5,578 bases of DNA from positions 1 to 5,578 of the forward strand of contig JAFTMM010000044.1 in the NCBI GenBank assembly GCA_017452405.1, given 5' to 3'. The translations under genes were made by a program, and so were the position numbers. Below the pieces are notes generated by a model, which did not search any database, was not told the DNA's origin, and was given only the letters and a program-made list of their open reading frames with translations. This DNA is from Clostridia bacterium (lineage in GTDB: Bacteria; Bacillota; Clostridia; Christensenellales; Pumilibacteraceae). Positions 1 to 4,794 of this stretch are shown piece after piece; the stretch's first letter is position 1; each line of letters begins with the position of its first letter.

Positions 1-1
1 A

Positions 2-832
2 CTATATAGCCACTTCAATATCGTATTTTTTATCGCAAGCGACGTAATTTTCCAGCTTAAAGTCCTCTAAGCGGAAGTCGTAGAAGTCTTTAACGGACGT
101 ATTCATAACCAACTTGGGTGCAGGGTGCTGAGGATTCTTTATAATCTCTTTGACGATAGGAATATGACGGTCGTAAATATGCGCGTCGGCGATAACGTGT
201 ACGAATTCGCCTACTTCCAGCCCGCTGACCTGAGCTATCATGTGCATAAGGACGCTATACTGCGCTACGTTCCAATTGTTAGCCGTGAGCATATCCTGCG
301 AACGCTGGTTGAGTATGCCGTTGAGCGTATTACCGCTGACGTTGAAGGTCATGGAGTACGCGCAGGGGTACAAGCCCATTTCGCTAAGTTCGTGGTGGTT
401 GTATATATTCGTCATAATTCGACGGCTTTGCGGATTGTGCTTTAAGTCGTAAAGCACCCTGTCCACCTGATCGAACTCACCCTCTGCGTATTTATGCTTA
501 ACTCCGAGCTGATAGCCGTAAGCTTTGCCTATCGTGCCGTTTTCATCCGCCCAACTATCCCAGATATGCGACTTTAAGTCGTGAATGTCGTTGGATTTTT
601 TCTGCCAAATCCAAAGCAGTTCGTCAATTGCCGACTTAATAAACGTCTTGCGAATGGTAATTATAGGAAATTCCTCTTTGAGATTATAGCGGTTGACAAT
701 GCAGAACTTCTTTATAGTATGCGCAGGAGTGCCGTCCGCCCAATGCGGTCTGACCTCCAAATTTTCATCCGAGTAGCCGTTTTCCAAAATATCCGTAAGG
801 TTTTCAACCAAGATTTCGTCCGCTCTGCTCAT
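2..832 (-). CDS. thyA: Thymidylate synthase (ThyA type)
   Basis: Folate-dependent thymidylate synthase of the cytoplasm: it methylates dUMP to dTMP with 5,10-methylene-tetrahydrofolate, giving dihydrofolate. At 276 aa it is complete, with stop TAG at 2-4. Family landmarks are visible: the N-terminal phosphate-binding Arg in EVRPHWADGTP (R28), the folate-side segment ELLWIWQKKSND (71-82), the Arg pair in SRRIM (R137, R138), the catalytic Cys in LYPCAYS (C157), QRSQD (177-181) and DAHIYDRH (216-223). Two motifs differ from the textbook enzyme: the residue after the catalytic Cys is Ala rather than His, and the usual G-x-P-F-N stretch reads TANNWN (183-188), keeping the key Asn188. From memory, some clostridial ThyA proteins also lack this His, so I read it as a lineage variant, not a dead enzyme. 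The start ATG overlaps the mrnC stop (ATGA) and follows a good ribosome binding site inside mrnC. A folA partner, if present, would lie left of the window. Confidence 0.96.
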   Translation of the reverse strand: MSRADEILVENLTDILENGYSDENLEVRPHWADGTPAHTIKKFCIVNRYNLKEEFPIITIRKTFIKSAIDELLWIWQKKSNDIHDLKSHIWDSWADENGTIGKAYGYQLGVKHKYAEGEFDQVDRVLYDLKHNPQSRRIMTNIYNHHELSEMGLYPCAYSMTFNVSGNTLNGILNQRSQDMLTANNWNVAQYSVLMHMIAQVSGLEVGEFVHVIADAHIYDRHIPIVKEIIKNPQHPAPKLVMNTSVKDFYDFRLEDFKLENYVACDKKYDIEVAI

Positions 833-1212
833 ACGCTTTCCTCCATTGCCCGTTTTTGTATATATTCAAGTCTTTCCGTCTGCCCGCTCACGTATAACAG
901 TCCGATTACTGCCTCTAATGCGGTTGCGTGCATATAATCTGCGCCCGACGCGTTCTTTGCCTTATTATAAGGATGCGAATTGCGCGCTCTGTGCGCTACG
1001 CCCAGCTCCGTCTCGGTAAGTTCGCTCTCAATAGCGCGGTAAGCCTTAGCCTGCGCGGTAGCCTTAACGTAGTCACGACAATATGAGTTCATCTTGCTCG
1101 CCTTAACGTCCATATGCTCCACGGCGTAAGTACGGACGTATAGCCCGTATACTCCATCGCCTACGAAGGCAAGCGTAAGCGGATTTAGTTGTAAAGCCTT
1201 GCTTTCGGTCAT
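829..1212 (-). CDS. mrnC: Mini-ribonuclease III
   Basis: Small RNase III-like enzyme made only of the catalytic domain, with no double-stranded RNA-binding domain. In Bacillus subtilis MrnC carries out 23S rRNA end maturation. The 127-aa length is typical. Visible motifs are LNPLTLAFVGDGVYGLYVR (9-27) with catalytic D19, the RARN segment (75-78) that stands where most RNase III-like proteins have a conserved Arg-Asn stretch, and ATALEAVIGLLY (96-107) with acidic E100. The ATG at 1212 leaves eight residues before the conserved LNP, as expected, so the start is secure. No ribosome binding site precedes it; a -10 box sits six bases upstream, so the mRNA is probably leaderless. The last bases overlap thyA by four. 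In many Bacillota mrnC sits in a cysS-mrnC-thyX-rlmB order (recalled, not checked); here ThyA takes the place next to it. Confidence 0.95.
   Translation of the reverse strand: MTESKALQLNPLTLAFVGDGVYGLYVRTYAVEHMDVKASKMNSYCRDYVKATAQAKAYRAIESELTETELGVAHRARNSHPYNKAKNASGADYMHATALEAVIGLLYVSGQTERLEYIQKRAMEESV
839..844 (-). promoter_or_regulatory. Ribosome binding site of thyA
   Basis: GGAGGA on the minus strand lies six bases before the thyA ATG and inside the last codons of mrnC. With the ATGA overlap it fixes the thyA start and suggests translation coupled to mrnC but not dependent on it. Confidence 0.8.
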
Positions 1213-1218
1213 AAGCGT

Positions 1219-1247
1219 ATTATACCATAAGGTAAAGTGATTTGCAA
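1219..1247 (-). promoter_or_regulatory. Promoter of mrnC-thyA, predicted leaderless
   Basis: Minus-strand -35 TTGCAA (1242-1247), 17-base spacer, and -10 TATAAT (1219-1224) with the extended TGG just before it. Placing +1 seven bases past the hexamer puts it on position 1212, the A of the mrnC ATG. The bases between (ACGCTT) hold no ribosome binding site. The T8 tract of the upstream terminator ends two bases before the -35. Confidence 0.82.
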
Positions 1248-1248
1248 C

Positions 1249-1278
1249 AAAAAAAATAGCTCGACGTAATGACGAACT
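1249..1278 (-). terminator. Intrinsic terminator, third of three
   Basis: On the minus strand AGTTCG and CGAGCT form a 6-bp stem (one G-U pair) around a 9-base loop (TCATTACGT), followed by A and then eight Ts (1249-1256). It lies just before the mrnC promoter and isolates it from transcription arriving from the right. Its 5' arm is the end of the leftmost 65-bp repeat copy. Confidence 0.7.
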
Positions 1279-1283
1279 ATAAT

Positions 1284-1330
1284 AAAAAAGTTAGTCTACC
1301 ACGGACATCTCGTCACATCAGTAGACTAAC
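1284..1330 (-). terminator. Intrinsic terminator, second of three
   Basis: Read on the minus strand: stem arm GTTAGTCTAC (1321-1330), 21-base loop, arm GTAGACTAAC (1290-1299), then T6 (1284-1289). It is an exact copy of the terminator at 1355-1401 and should stop read-through from it. Confidence 0.72.
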
Positions 1331-1354
1331 ATACATATGATGACGAACTATAAT

Positions 1355-1401
1355 AAAAAAGTTAGTCTACCACGGACATCTCGTCACATCAGTAGACTAA
1401 C
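1355..1401 (-). terminator. Intrinsic terminator, first of three
   Basis: Read on the minus strand: arm GTTAGTCTAC (1392-1401), 21-base loop, arm GTAGACTAAC (1361-1370), then T6 (1355-1360). The stem is perfect but has only four G-C pairs and the loop is large, so termination may be partial, which would explain the tandem backups. Confidence 0.72.
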
Positions 1402-1418
1402 ATATGATAAGGGGGAAA

Positions 1419-1451
1419 ATGATGAGCTATTTAGTGACAAACAACGCATAG
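1419..1451 (+). other. Possible 10-codon micro-ORF, weakly supported
   Basis: ATG ATG ... TAG would encode MMSYLVTNNA. AAGGGGG (1409-1415) lies three bases before the first ATG and six before the second, and could pair fully with the 16S rRNA 3' end with one G-U pair. A possible plus-strand promoter (CTAACA, 17 bases, TATAAT at 1349-1354) would start RNA at 1361, the first base of the repeat hairpin. Against it: the peptide is tiny, and the G-run is simply the complement of the C-rich linker of the candidate small RNA, which has the better promoter. Confidence 0.15.
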
Positions 1452-1467
1452 GTTTGTTTGTACTCAT

Positions 1468-1497
1468 AATATACCACACGTCAAGCACAGCTGTCAA
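1468..1497 (-). promoter_or_regulatory. Strong promoter of the candidate small RNA
   Basis: Minus-strand -35 TTGACA (1492-1497, perfect), 18-base spacer, -10 TATATT (1468-1473) with an extended TGG before it. Directly upstream the DNA is A/T-rich with A- and T-tracts (1498-1549), resembling an UP element. It lies downstream of the J-domain gene and upstream of no protein gene before three terminators, which is the main reason to propose a noncoding transcript. Confidence 0.72.
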
Positions 1498-1518
1498 CTA
1501 TTTTTAATCACTTTTTGA

Positions 1519-1540
1519 ATAAATTTTCAAAAAAATTTAT
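1519..1540. repeat. A/T-only 9-bp palindrome
   Basis: ATAAATTTT and AAAATTTAT flank a 4-base spacer, just past the stop of the J-domain gene. With no G-C pairs and no T-tract after it on the minus strand it is a poor terminator. It may be part of the A/T-rich region upstream of the small-RNA promoter, or a weak 3'-end hairpin. Confidence 0.5.
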
Positions 1541-1549
1541 AAAAATAAT

Positions 1550-2014
1550 TTACTTTGTCGAAAGGCGTTTTTTTCGCTCCCTCGCTATGCGGTTATTTCG
1601 CACGAGAGCGTTAACGCTCAATGGCTGAAGTTCGCGCGAAGACGATACGTCTGACTTAGACAGCTCAAGAATCATTTCTTCGTAAACACCGATCTGACGC
1701 TCAAGCTCCTCGGCGTAACCGTCGGGCAGATTTGCTGTAAGAACTTCTTCGCATTTCGCCTCGCTTGCTATCTCAATTTCGACTACTTTTGGCTTTGCCT
1801 CTTGAGCCGTCTTAGACAGCTCCATATCCAATCCGATACGTTTTACCGGATCGGATAAAAAGCGATAAGCCTCGTTAATTTCCTCAAACATGGGCGCGCC
1901 CCGCTCTCCGACGAGATCGGGATGGTGTTTACGCGCAAGCTCGCGGTAAGCAATCTTAATCTCCTCCGCGCTCGCCTCGCGTTGTATTCCAAGTGTTGCG
2001 TAGTAATTTTTCAC
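1550..2014 (-). CDS. Short J-domain (DnaJ-like) protein
   Basis: A 154-aa cytoplasmic co-chaperone-like protein. The N-terminal J domain (about 1-65) is complete: YYATLGI (4-10), helix II with YRELARKHHPDL (23-34), the catalytic HPD tripeptide (31-33) that triggers DnaK ATP hydrolysis, and FEEINEAYRFLSDPVKR (43-59). The Gly/Phe region, the CxxCxGxG zinc repeats and the substrate-binding domains of true DnaJ are absent, so it should not be called dnaJ. The tail has no family I recognise: an acidic middle, a likely helical or coiled-coil stretch (about 98-120, YAEELERQIGVYEEMILEL) and a basic end (RNNRIARERKKRL, 139-151). It starts with GTG at 2014, right for a J domain. A -10 box lies six bases before it, so the mRNA is probably leaderless. 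It is transcribed alone, divergent from the araC-family gene. Confidence 0.88.
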   Translation of the reverse strand: MKNYYATLGIQREASAEEIKIAYRELARKHHPDLVGERGAPMFEEINEAYRFLSDPVKRIGLDMELSKTAQEAKPKVVEIEIASEAKCEEVLTANLPDGYAEELERQIGVYEEMILELSKSDVSSSRELQPLSVNALVRNNRIARERKKRLSTK

Positions 2015-2020
2015 TTGCCT

Positions 2021-2049
2021 ATTTTACTATAATCAAGCGCAAAAGTCAA
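2021..2049 (-). promoter_or_regulatory. Promoter of the J-domain gene, predicted leaderless
   Basis: Minus-strand -35 TTGACT (2044-2049), 17-base spacer, -10 TAAAAT (2021-2026). Seven bases past the hexamer falls on 2014, the G of the GTG start codon. Only AGGCAA lies between, so any ribosome binding site would be outside the mRNA. The geometry is the same as at mrnC. Confidence 0.75.
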
Positions 2050-2087
2050 GACTAAAAAAGAGACCTATTATATTCTTAAATAACACG

Positions 2088-2205
2088 AAATTGCTATGAT
2101 AGTAAACACAATTAATATAATTTACAACAATATGATACTAATAATCACAAAATTCGTTGTTTTTATTATTAAAATAGTGAAAATTGCTTGACAAATTGCT
2201 GTCAA
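2088..2205 (+). promoter_or_regulatory. Candidate operator sites of the araC-family gene
   Basis: The octamer AAATTGCT occurs three times in this intergenic region: 2088-2095, 2181-2188 and 2193-2200, the last two in direct repeat 12 bases apart. The rightmost lies within the dyad TTGACA-N6-TGTCAA (2188-2205), which covers the -35. Direct repeats next to a -35 are typical of AraC-family binding, so autoregulation is plausible, and the distant copy could serve looping or the divergent gene. This is inference. Confidence 0.45.
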
Positions 2206-2216
2206 TAATTTATTAT
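2188..2216 (+). promoter_or_regulatory. Promoter of the araC-family gene
   Basis: -35 TTGACA (2188-2193, perfect), 17-base spacer, -10 TATTAT (2211-2216), predicted start near 2223. The leader to the ATG at 2290 is about 67 bases. The spacer contains the right half of the TTGACA-N6-TGTCAA dyad, so a bound protein would block RNA polymerase. Confidence 0.8.
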
Positions 2217-2289
2217 ACATAAAGTGGGTGTTTAAACGTACACCATAGAATGATTTGGGGTAAAATCGACTATTTTTTGGGTGGGCACA

Positions 2290-3270
2290 ATGAAAAGAAA
2301 ACTTTCAGAATTGGGTAAAGAAGAATTTAACAGTTTCCACGAGAACAAAGTTCACGGAAACGCGCTCCGTCCTTTTGCAAAGTACACGATGGTAATCGGC
2401 GATAAGCTCCCTGCTTACGCACCGCATTGGCATGAGGAAATGGAAATTATCAGAGTGCAGAAAGGTTCGGGCTCAATCTGCATTGACGACAAGTGGCTTT
2501 CGGTACACGAAGGCGATATACTTTTCGTCAATCCAAAGGTTATTCACTCTTTCGCTAGATTCAAGAAAGAGGAAATGACTGTTGAATCCATATTATTCAA
2601 TCTGCATAGTCTTGAAAGCACGGACGCAGACTCCTGCACGGTCAAGTATCTTGCGCCGATCATCAACGGAGCTTATATCGTTACGAATATCGTTAGAACG
2701 AAGAGCCCAGAATATCACGTGTTCGACGAGAACATGACGACGATTATGCAGTCCTACAATGACGGAACTCCGGGCTGGGAAATGGCTGTTAAGGCAAATC
2801 TTTTCTGGATTTTATATCATCTTTATCGTTTGGGGCTTGTCAACAGAACGCAGAAGATCAACGAAGAAAAGGAACGCGATTCCCTCTCCCCCGCAATTAA
2901 TTACATTAGAGAGAACTATGCGGAAGAGATTTTCATTCACAAACTTGCAACGCTTTGCGGATACAGCGACACGTATTTTATGAAGCTGTTTAAAAAGACG
3001 ACTGGTATTACCTGTATAGATTACATCAACGGTCTTCGTCTTTCGCAGGCGGCAAACCATCTCATCTCGTCTTCGTCAAGCATTATCGACATAGCGCTTG
3101 CGGTCGGATTTAATAACGTATCTTACTTCAACCGCCAGTTTAAGTCGGTTTACGGCATGACGCCGAAAGAGTATCGCCGTCAGGGACGCGAAGCTACAGG
3201 CGAGCTCAGAAGAAAGACCGTTAAGCCTCTCCGCGAAACCTTCCTCGACTTCGACAAAAGAGGAATTTAA
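2290..3270 (+). CDS. AraC-family transcriptional regulator with cupin sensor domain
   Basis: DNA-binding regulator of about 326 aa. The N-terminal half is an AraC-type cupin/ligand-binding domain: PHWHEEMEIIRVQKGSG (45-61) followed by the beta-barrel turn HEGDILFVNP (73-82), then V-I-H-S-F. A helical linker precedes the C-terminal double helix-turn-helix: first HTH about 216-239 (HKLATLCGYSDTYFMKLFKK), second about 265-289 (DIALAVGFNNVSYFNRQFKS), ending in the family signature YGMTPKEYRR. About 30 basic residues follow. A GTG nine bases earlier (2281) is also in frame; I prefer the ATG because GGGTGG precedes it at four to five bases. Such regulators usually control sugar or oligosaccharide use, but no transporter or hydrolase is adjacent, so the effector and targets are unknown. 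It is monocistronic, with its own promoter and terminator. Confidence 0.93.
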   Translation: MKRKLSELGKEEFNSFHENKVHGNALRPFAKYTMVIGDKLPAYAPHWHEEMEIIRVQKGSGSICIDDKWLSVHEGDILFVNPKVIHSFARFKKEEMTVESILFNLHSLESTDADSCTVKYLAPIINGAYIVTNIVRTKSPEYHVFDENMTTIMQSYNDGTPGWEMAVKANLFWILYHLYRLGLVNRTQKINEEKERDSLSPAINYIRENYAEEIFIHKLATLCGYSDTYFMKLFKKTTGITCIDYINGLRLSQAANHLISSSSSIIDIALAVGFNNVSYFNRQFKSVYGMTPKEYRRQGREATGELRRKTVKPLRETFLDFDKRGI

Positions 3271-3288
3271 AGTAAATTGCGAAAACGT

Positions 3289-3332
3289 AAAAGAGCAAAC
3301 TTTGAGGTTTACTTCATAGTTTGCTCTTTTTT
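3289..3332. terminator. Bidirectional terminator between araC-family gene and uppP
   Basis: A perfect 13-bp stem, AAAAGAGCAAACT (3289-3301) with AGTTTGCTCTTTT (3318-3330), 16-base loop, and a T6 run on the plus strand (3327-3332). The matching A-run gives T4 on the minus strand, so it can also end the convergent uppP transcript, whose stop is at 3354. The loop half TTTACTT (3308-3314) could pair with AAGTAAA (3270-3276), but the main stem is far stronger. Confidence 0.9.
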
Positions 3333-3353
3333 CTATTGAGTTTTCCGATACGC

Positions 3354-4202
3354 TTACTTAATCCACAGCGTAAACGCAAGTATTACCAACACGCCGAGTG
3401 CGATACGGTAAGCACCGAATATTTTGAAGTCGTGATGTTTGATAAACTTCATCAAGAACTTTATTACAAGCATAGATACGAGATATGCGACCACCATTCC
3501 GACGATAAGTACGAGGATCTGCATGGGCATGAGCGCGTTCCCGTCAATAAAGTACTTGACAATCTTGAGCGCGCTTGCGCCGAACATGACGGGCACTGCA
3601 AGAAAGAACGTATATTCCGCCGCGACGAAACGCGAACAACCGAGAAGCATTGCGCCGAGTATGGTAACGCCCGATCGTGACGTTCCGGGGATAAGCGACA
3701 AAATCTGAATTACGCCTATTGCAAACGCGACTTTCCAGCTAAGCTGTTCAGTGCTCTCGATCTTAAAGGTTCTGCGTTTGTTAAATATCTCTATGGCGAT
3801 AAACAGTACGCCGTATACTATAAGCATAATCGCGATAATGATAGGCGCGTTTAAGTTTTCCTCTATAATATCGTCAAGGAAAAGCCCTGCAACCGCAGCA
3901 GGCAAGCAACCGATAAGTACTTTACCCCACAGGCTTAGCGTGGAGCTTTTTTCCTCCGCCGTCTTTTTCTTCGAGAAAGGATTGAGCTTATTGAAGAACA
4001 GAGTCAGTACCGCGAGTATAGCGCCGAGCTGAATTACGACCATAAACATTTCGCTGAAAGCAGGCGTAAAAACGTCGGGCGCGGAGGTGGTAAATACTGC
4101 GTCGAAAAGGAGCATATGTCCCGTACTACTGATAGGTAGCCATTCCGTTATGCCCTCTATTATACCTATAAGGATTATCCTTAACCATTCGACGAAATTC
4201 AT
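3354..4202 (-). CDS. uppP: Undecaprenyl-diphosphatase UppP/BacA
   Basis: Integral membrane enzyme that removes a phosphate from undecaprenyl diphosphate on the outer face of the membrane, recycling the lipid carrier for peptidoglycan and other wall polymers; raised levels give bacitracin tolerance. The 282 aa are normal for the family. Both active-site motifs are present: EGITEWLPISSTGHM (16-30), including the ExxxE pair E16/E20, S26 and H29, and PGTSRSG (172-178) with R176. The sequence is hydrophobic throughout, with many membrane helices and short basic loops (NKLNPFSKKK 71-80; KHHDFK 255-260). The ATG is preceded by AAGGA at six bases (4209-4213). It has its own promoter 3' of the ECF gene, so it can be expressed apart from the transport pair. 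It ends in the shared terminator with the convergent araC-family gene. Confidence 0.97.
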   Translation of the reverse strand: MNFVEWLRIILIGIIEGITEWLPISSTGHMLLFDAVFTTSAPDVFTPAFSEMFMVVIQLGAILAVLTLFFNKLNPFSKKKTAEEKSSTLSLWGKVLIGCLPAAVAGLFLDDIIEENLNAPIIIAIMLIVYGVLFIAIEIFNKRRTFKIESTEQLSWKVAFAIGVIQILSLIPGTSRSGVTILGAMLLGCSRFVAAEYTFFLAVPVMFGASALKIVKYFIDGNALMPMQILVLIVGMVVAYLVSMLVIKFLMKFIKHHDFKIFGAYRIALGVLVILAFTLWIK

Positions 4203-4232
4203 ATATTTTCCTTATATGCCGTTTAGGTTAAT

Positions 4233-4261
4233 ATTATAACACCTTAAGGCGGAATAGTCAA
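4233..4261 (-). promoter_or_regulatory. Promoter of uppP
   Basis: Minus-strand -35 TTGACT (4256-4261), 17-base spacer, perfect -10 TATAAT (4233-4238) with an extended TGT before it. It lies two bases past the stop of the ECF gene, with the predicted start near 4226 and a leader of about 24 bases containing AAGGA. Unlike mrnC and the J-domain gene, this mRNA has a normal leader. Confidence 0.85.
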
Positions 4262-4263
4262 GA

Positions 4264-4794
4264 TTATGGGAACGCTCTTGCGAATTTAATACGCCTGTAA
4301 GCGAGGATTAACGGTCGCAGAAGCAGTAAAGTCGTTGCAAACGCGCAGATAATTTGCGGAATCATGGTTGTGAGCGAAGCAATAAAATACCCCTGCGCCG
4401 TCTCCGGAGAAAAGCCGTAAAACAGCGGTGTTATGACGTTGTCGATTAACGTAAAGCACGCGGTCAGGATAACCGCAAGAATTATTAATAAGACGTGAAT
4501 TTTTACGTTCATTTTTCCGCCTAACAAGCGCCCAACTAAACCGAAAATAACGGCAAATAGGTTATAATACACGAGATAGAGGATTATCACGGTCGGAAAA
4601 AACCCGAAAATTAAACAGCGAAGAAGCGAAAAGGCATTTGCTACCAATAGCGACCGCCGAACGCCGAAGTGATATGCAAAACTCAAAAAAAGCACGGTAA
4701 CGACTTCCACGCCCGAAACTGCGGAGAGCGCCAGCTGTCCGCCTACAAGTAGCGCGGTAAACACGCCTATTAAGGCAATATCTCGAACTTTCAT
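4264..4794 (-). CDS. ECF-type transporter S component (substrate unknown)
   Basis: A 176-aa membrane protein with about six hydrophobic segments (roughly 5-25, 31-46, 48-66, 68-90, 100-120, 137-164) and a basic end. Size, MKVRDIALIGVFTAL start and the late T-T-M-I-P-Q-I-I segment fit the substrate-binding S component of energy-coupling factor transporters, which take up vitamins and metal-linked cofactors. No EcfA ATPase or EcfT is in the window, so it would share a module encoded elsewhere (group II). The ATG overlaps the lipoprotein stop as TGATG and no good ribosome binding site is seen, so translation is probably coupled to that gene. I cannot tell the substrate from sequence; the lipoprotein partner suggests a corrinoid or similar ligand, which is only inference. 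Confidence 0.82.
   Translation of the reverse strand: MKVRDIALIGVFTALLVGGQLALSAVSGVEVVTVLFLSFAYHFGVRRSLLVANAFSLLRCLIFGFFPTVIILYLVYYNLFAVIFGLVGRLLGGKMNVKIHVLLIILAVILTACFTLIDNVITPLFYGFSPETAQGYFIASLTTMIPQIICAFATTLLLLRPLILAYRRIKFARAFP

Larger units (their letters stand above)
1269..1404. repeat. Two perfect 65-bp direct repeats carrying hairpins
   Basis: Copies at 1269-1333 and 1340-1404 are identical over 65 bases, period 71, with the 6-base spacer CATATG. Each holds a 10-bp perfect inverted repeat, GTTAGTCTAC and GTAGACTAAC, around a 21-base loop, an A6 run beside it (T6 on the minus strand), and TATAAT in plus orientation. TCGTCA within each loop is the complement of TGACGA at the copy's left end, so a pseudoknot is possible. 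Complete identity suggests a recent tandem duplication or maintained homogeneity. There are no target-site duplications or transposase. Confidence 0.9.
1355..1461 (-). ncRNA. Candidate small regulatory RNA
   Basis: Inferred from signals alone; I recognise no family. A strong minus-strand promoter predicts +1 at about 1461. The RNA would open directly with an 8-bp hairpin, ACAAACAA (1454-1461) pairing with TTGTTTGT (1437-1444) around a 9-base loop, a form that protects 5' ends. An unpaired linker (about 1406-1436) follows and contains TTTTCCCCCTTATC, complementary to ribosome binding sites of the AAGGGGG/AAGGAGG kind, like the C-rich motifs of SD-binding small RNAs of Bacillota such as RsaE/RoxS. 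It ends in the first terminator (about 107 nt), or at the second or third if read through (about 178 or 213 nt). There is no credible coding: the in-frame ATG in the hairpin loop (at 1449) has no ribosome binding site. An alternative is a leader or attenuator of mrnC, but mrnC has its own promoter after the last terminator. Confidence 0.6.

Noticed and set aside
1269..1404. Hammerhead-type ribozyme or guanidine-II riboswitch, suggested by CTGATG and ACGG near paired stems
   Set aside because: The hammerhead GAAA core is absent, and the guanidine-II layout needs small ACGR loops, whereas these loops are 21 bases.
1378..1467. Minus-strand ORF beginning ATGAGTACAAAC, about 27 codons, or 21 from the next ATG
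   Set aside because: The first ATG lies upstream of the predicted transcription start, the second is in a hairpin loop without a ribosome binding site, and the frame runs into the terminator stem.
2812..3060. Reading frame of 82 codons on the minus strand inside the araC-family gene
   Set aside because: It is a shadow of a confidently identified gene; no ribosome binding site and no recognisable domain.
3270..3314. Alternative pairing AAGTAAA with TTTACTT as an antiterminator
   Set aside because: Seven A/T-rich pairs cannot compete with the 13-bp terminator stem, and there is no downstream gene on that strand to control.
3321..3680. Plus-strand frame of 119 codons opposite uppP
   Set aside because: It is antisense to the conserved UppP coding sequence, rich in His, Glu and Arg as expected of a complement of membrane-protein codons, and starts within the terminator.
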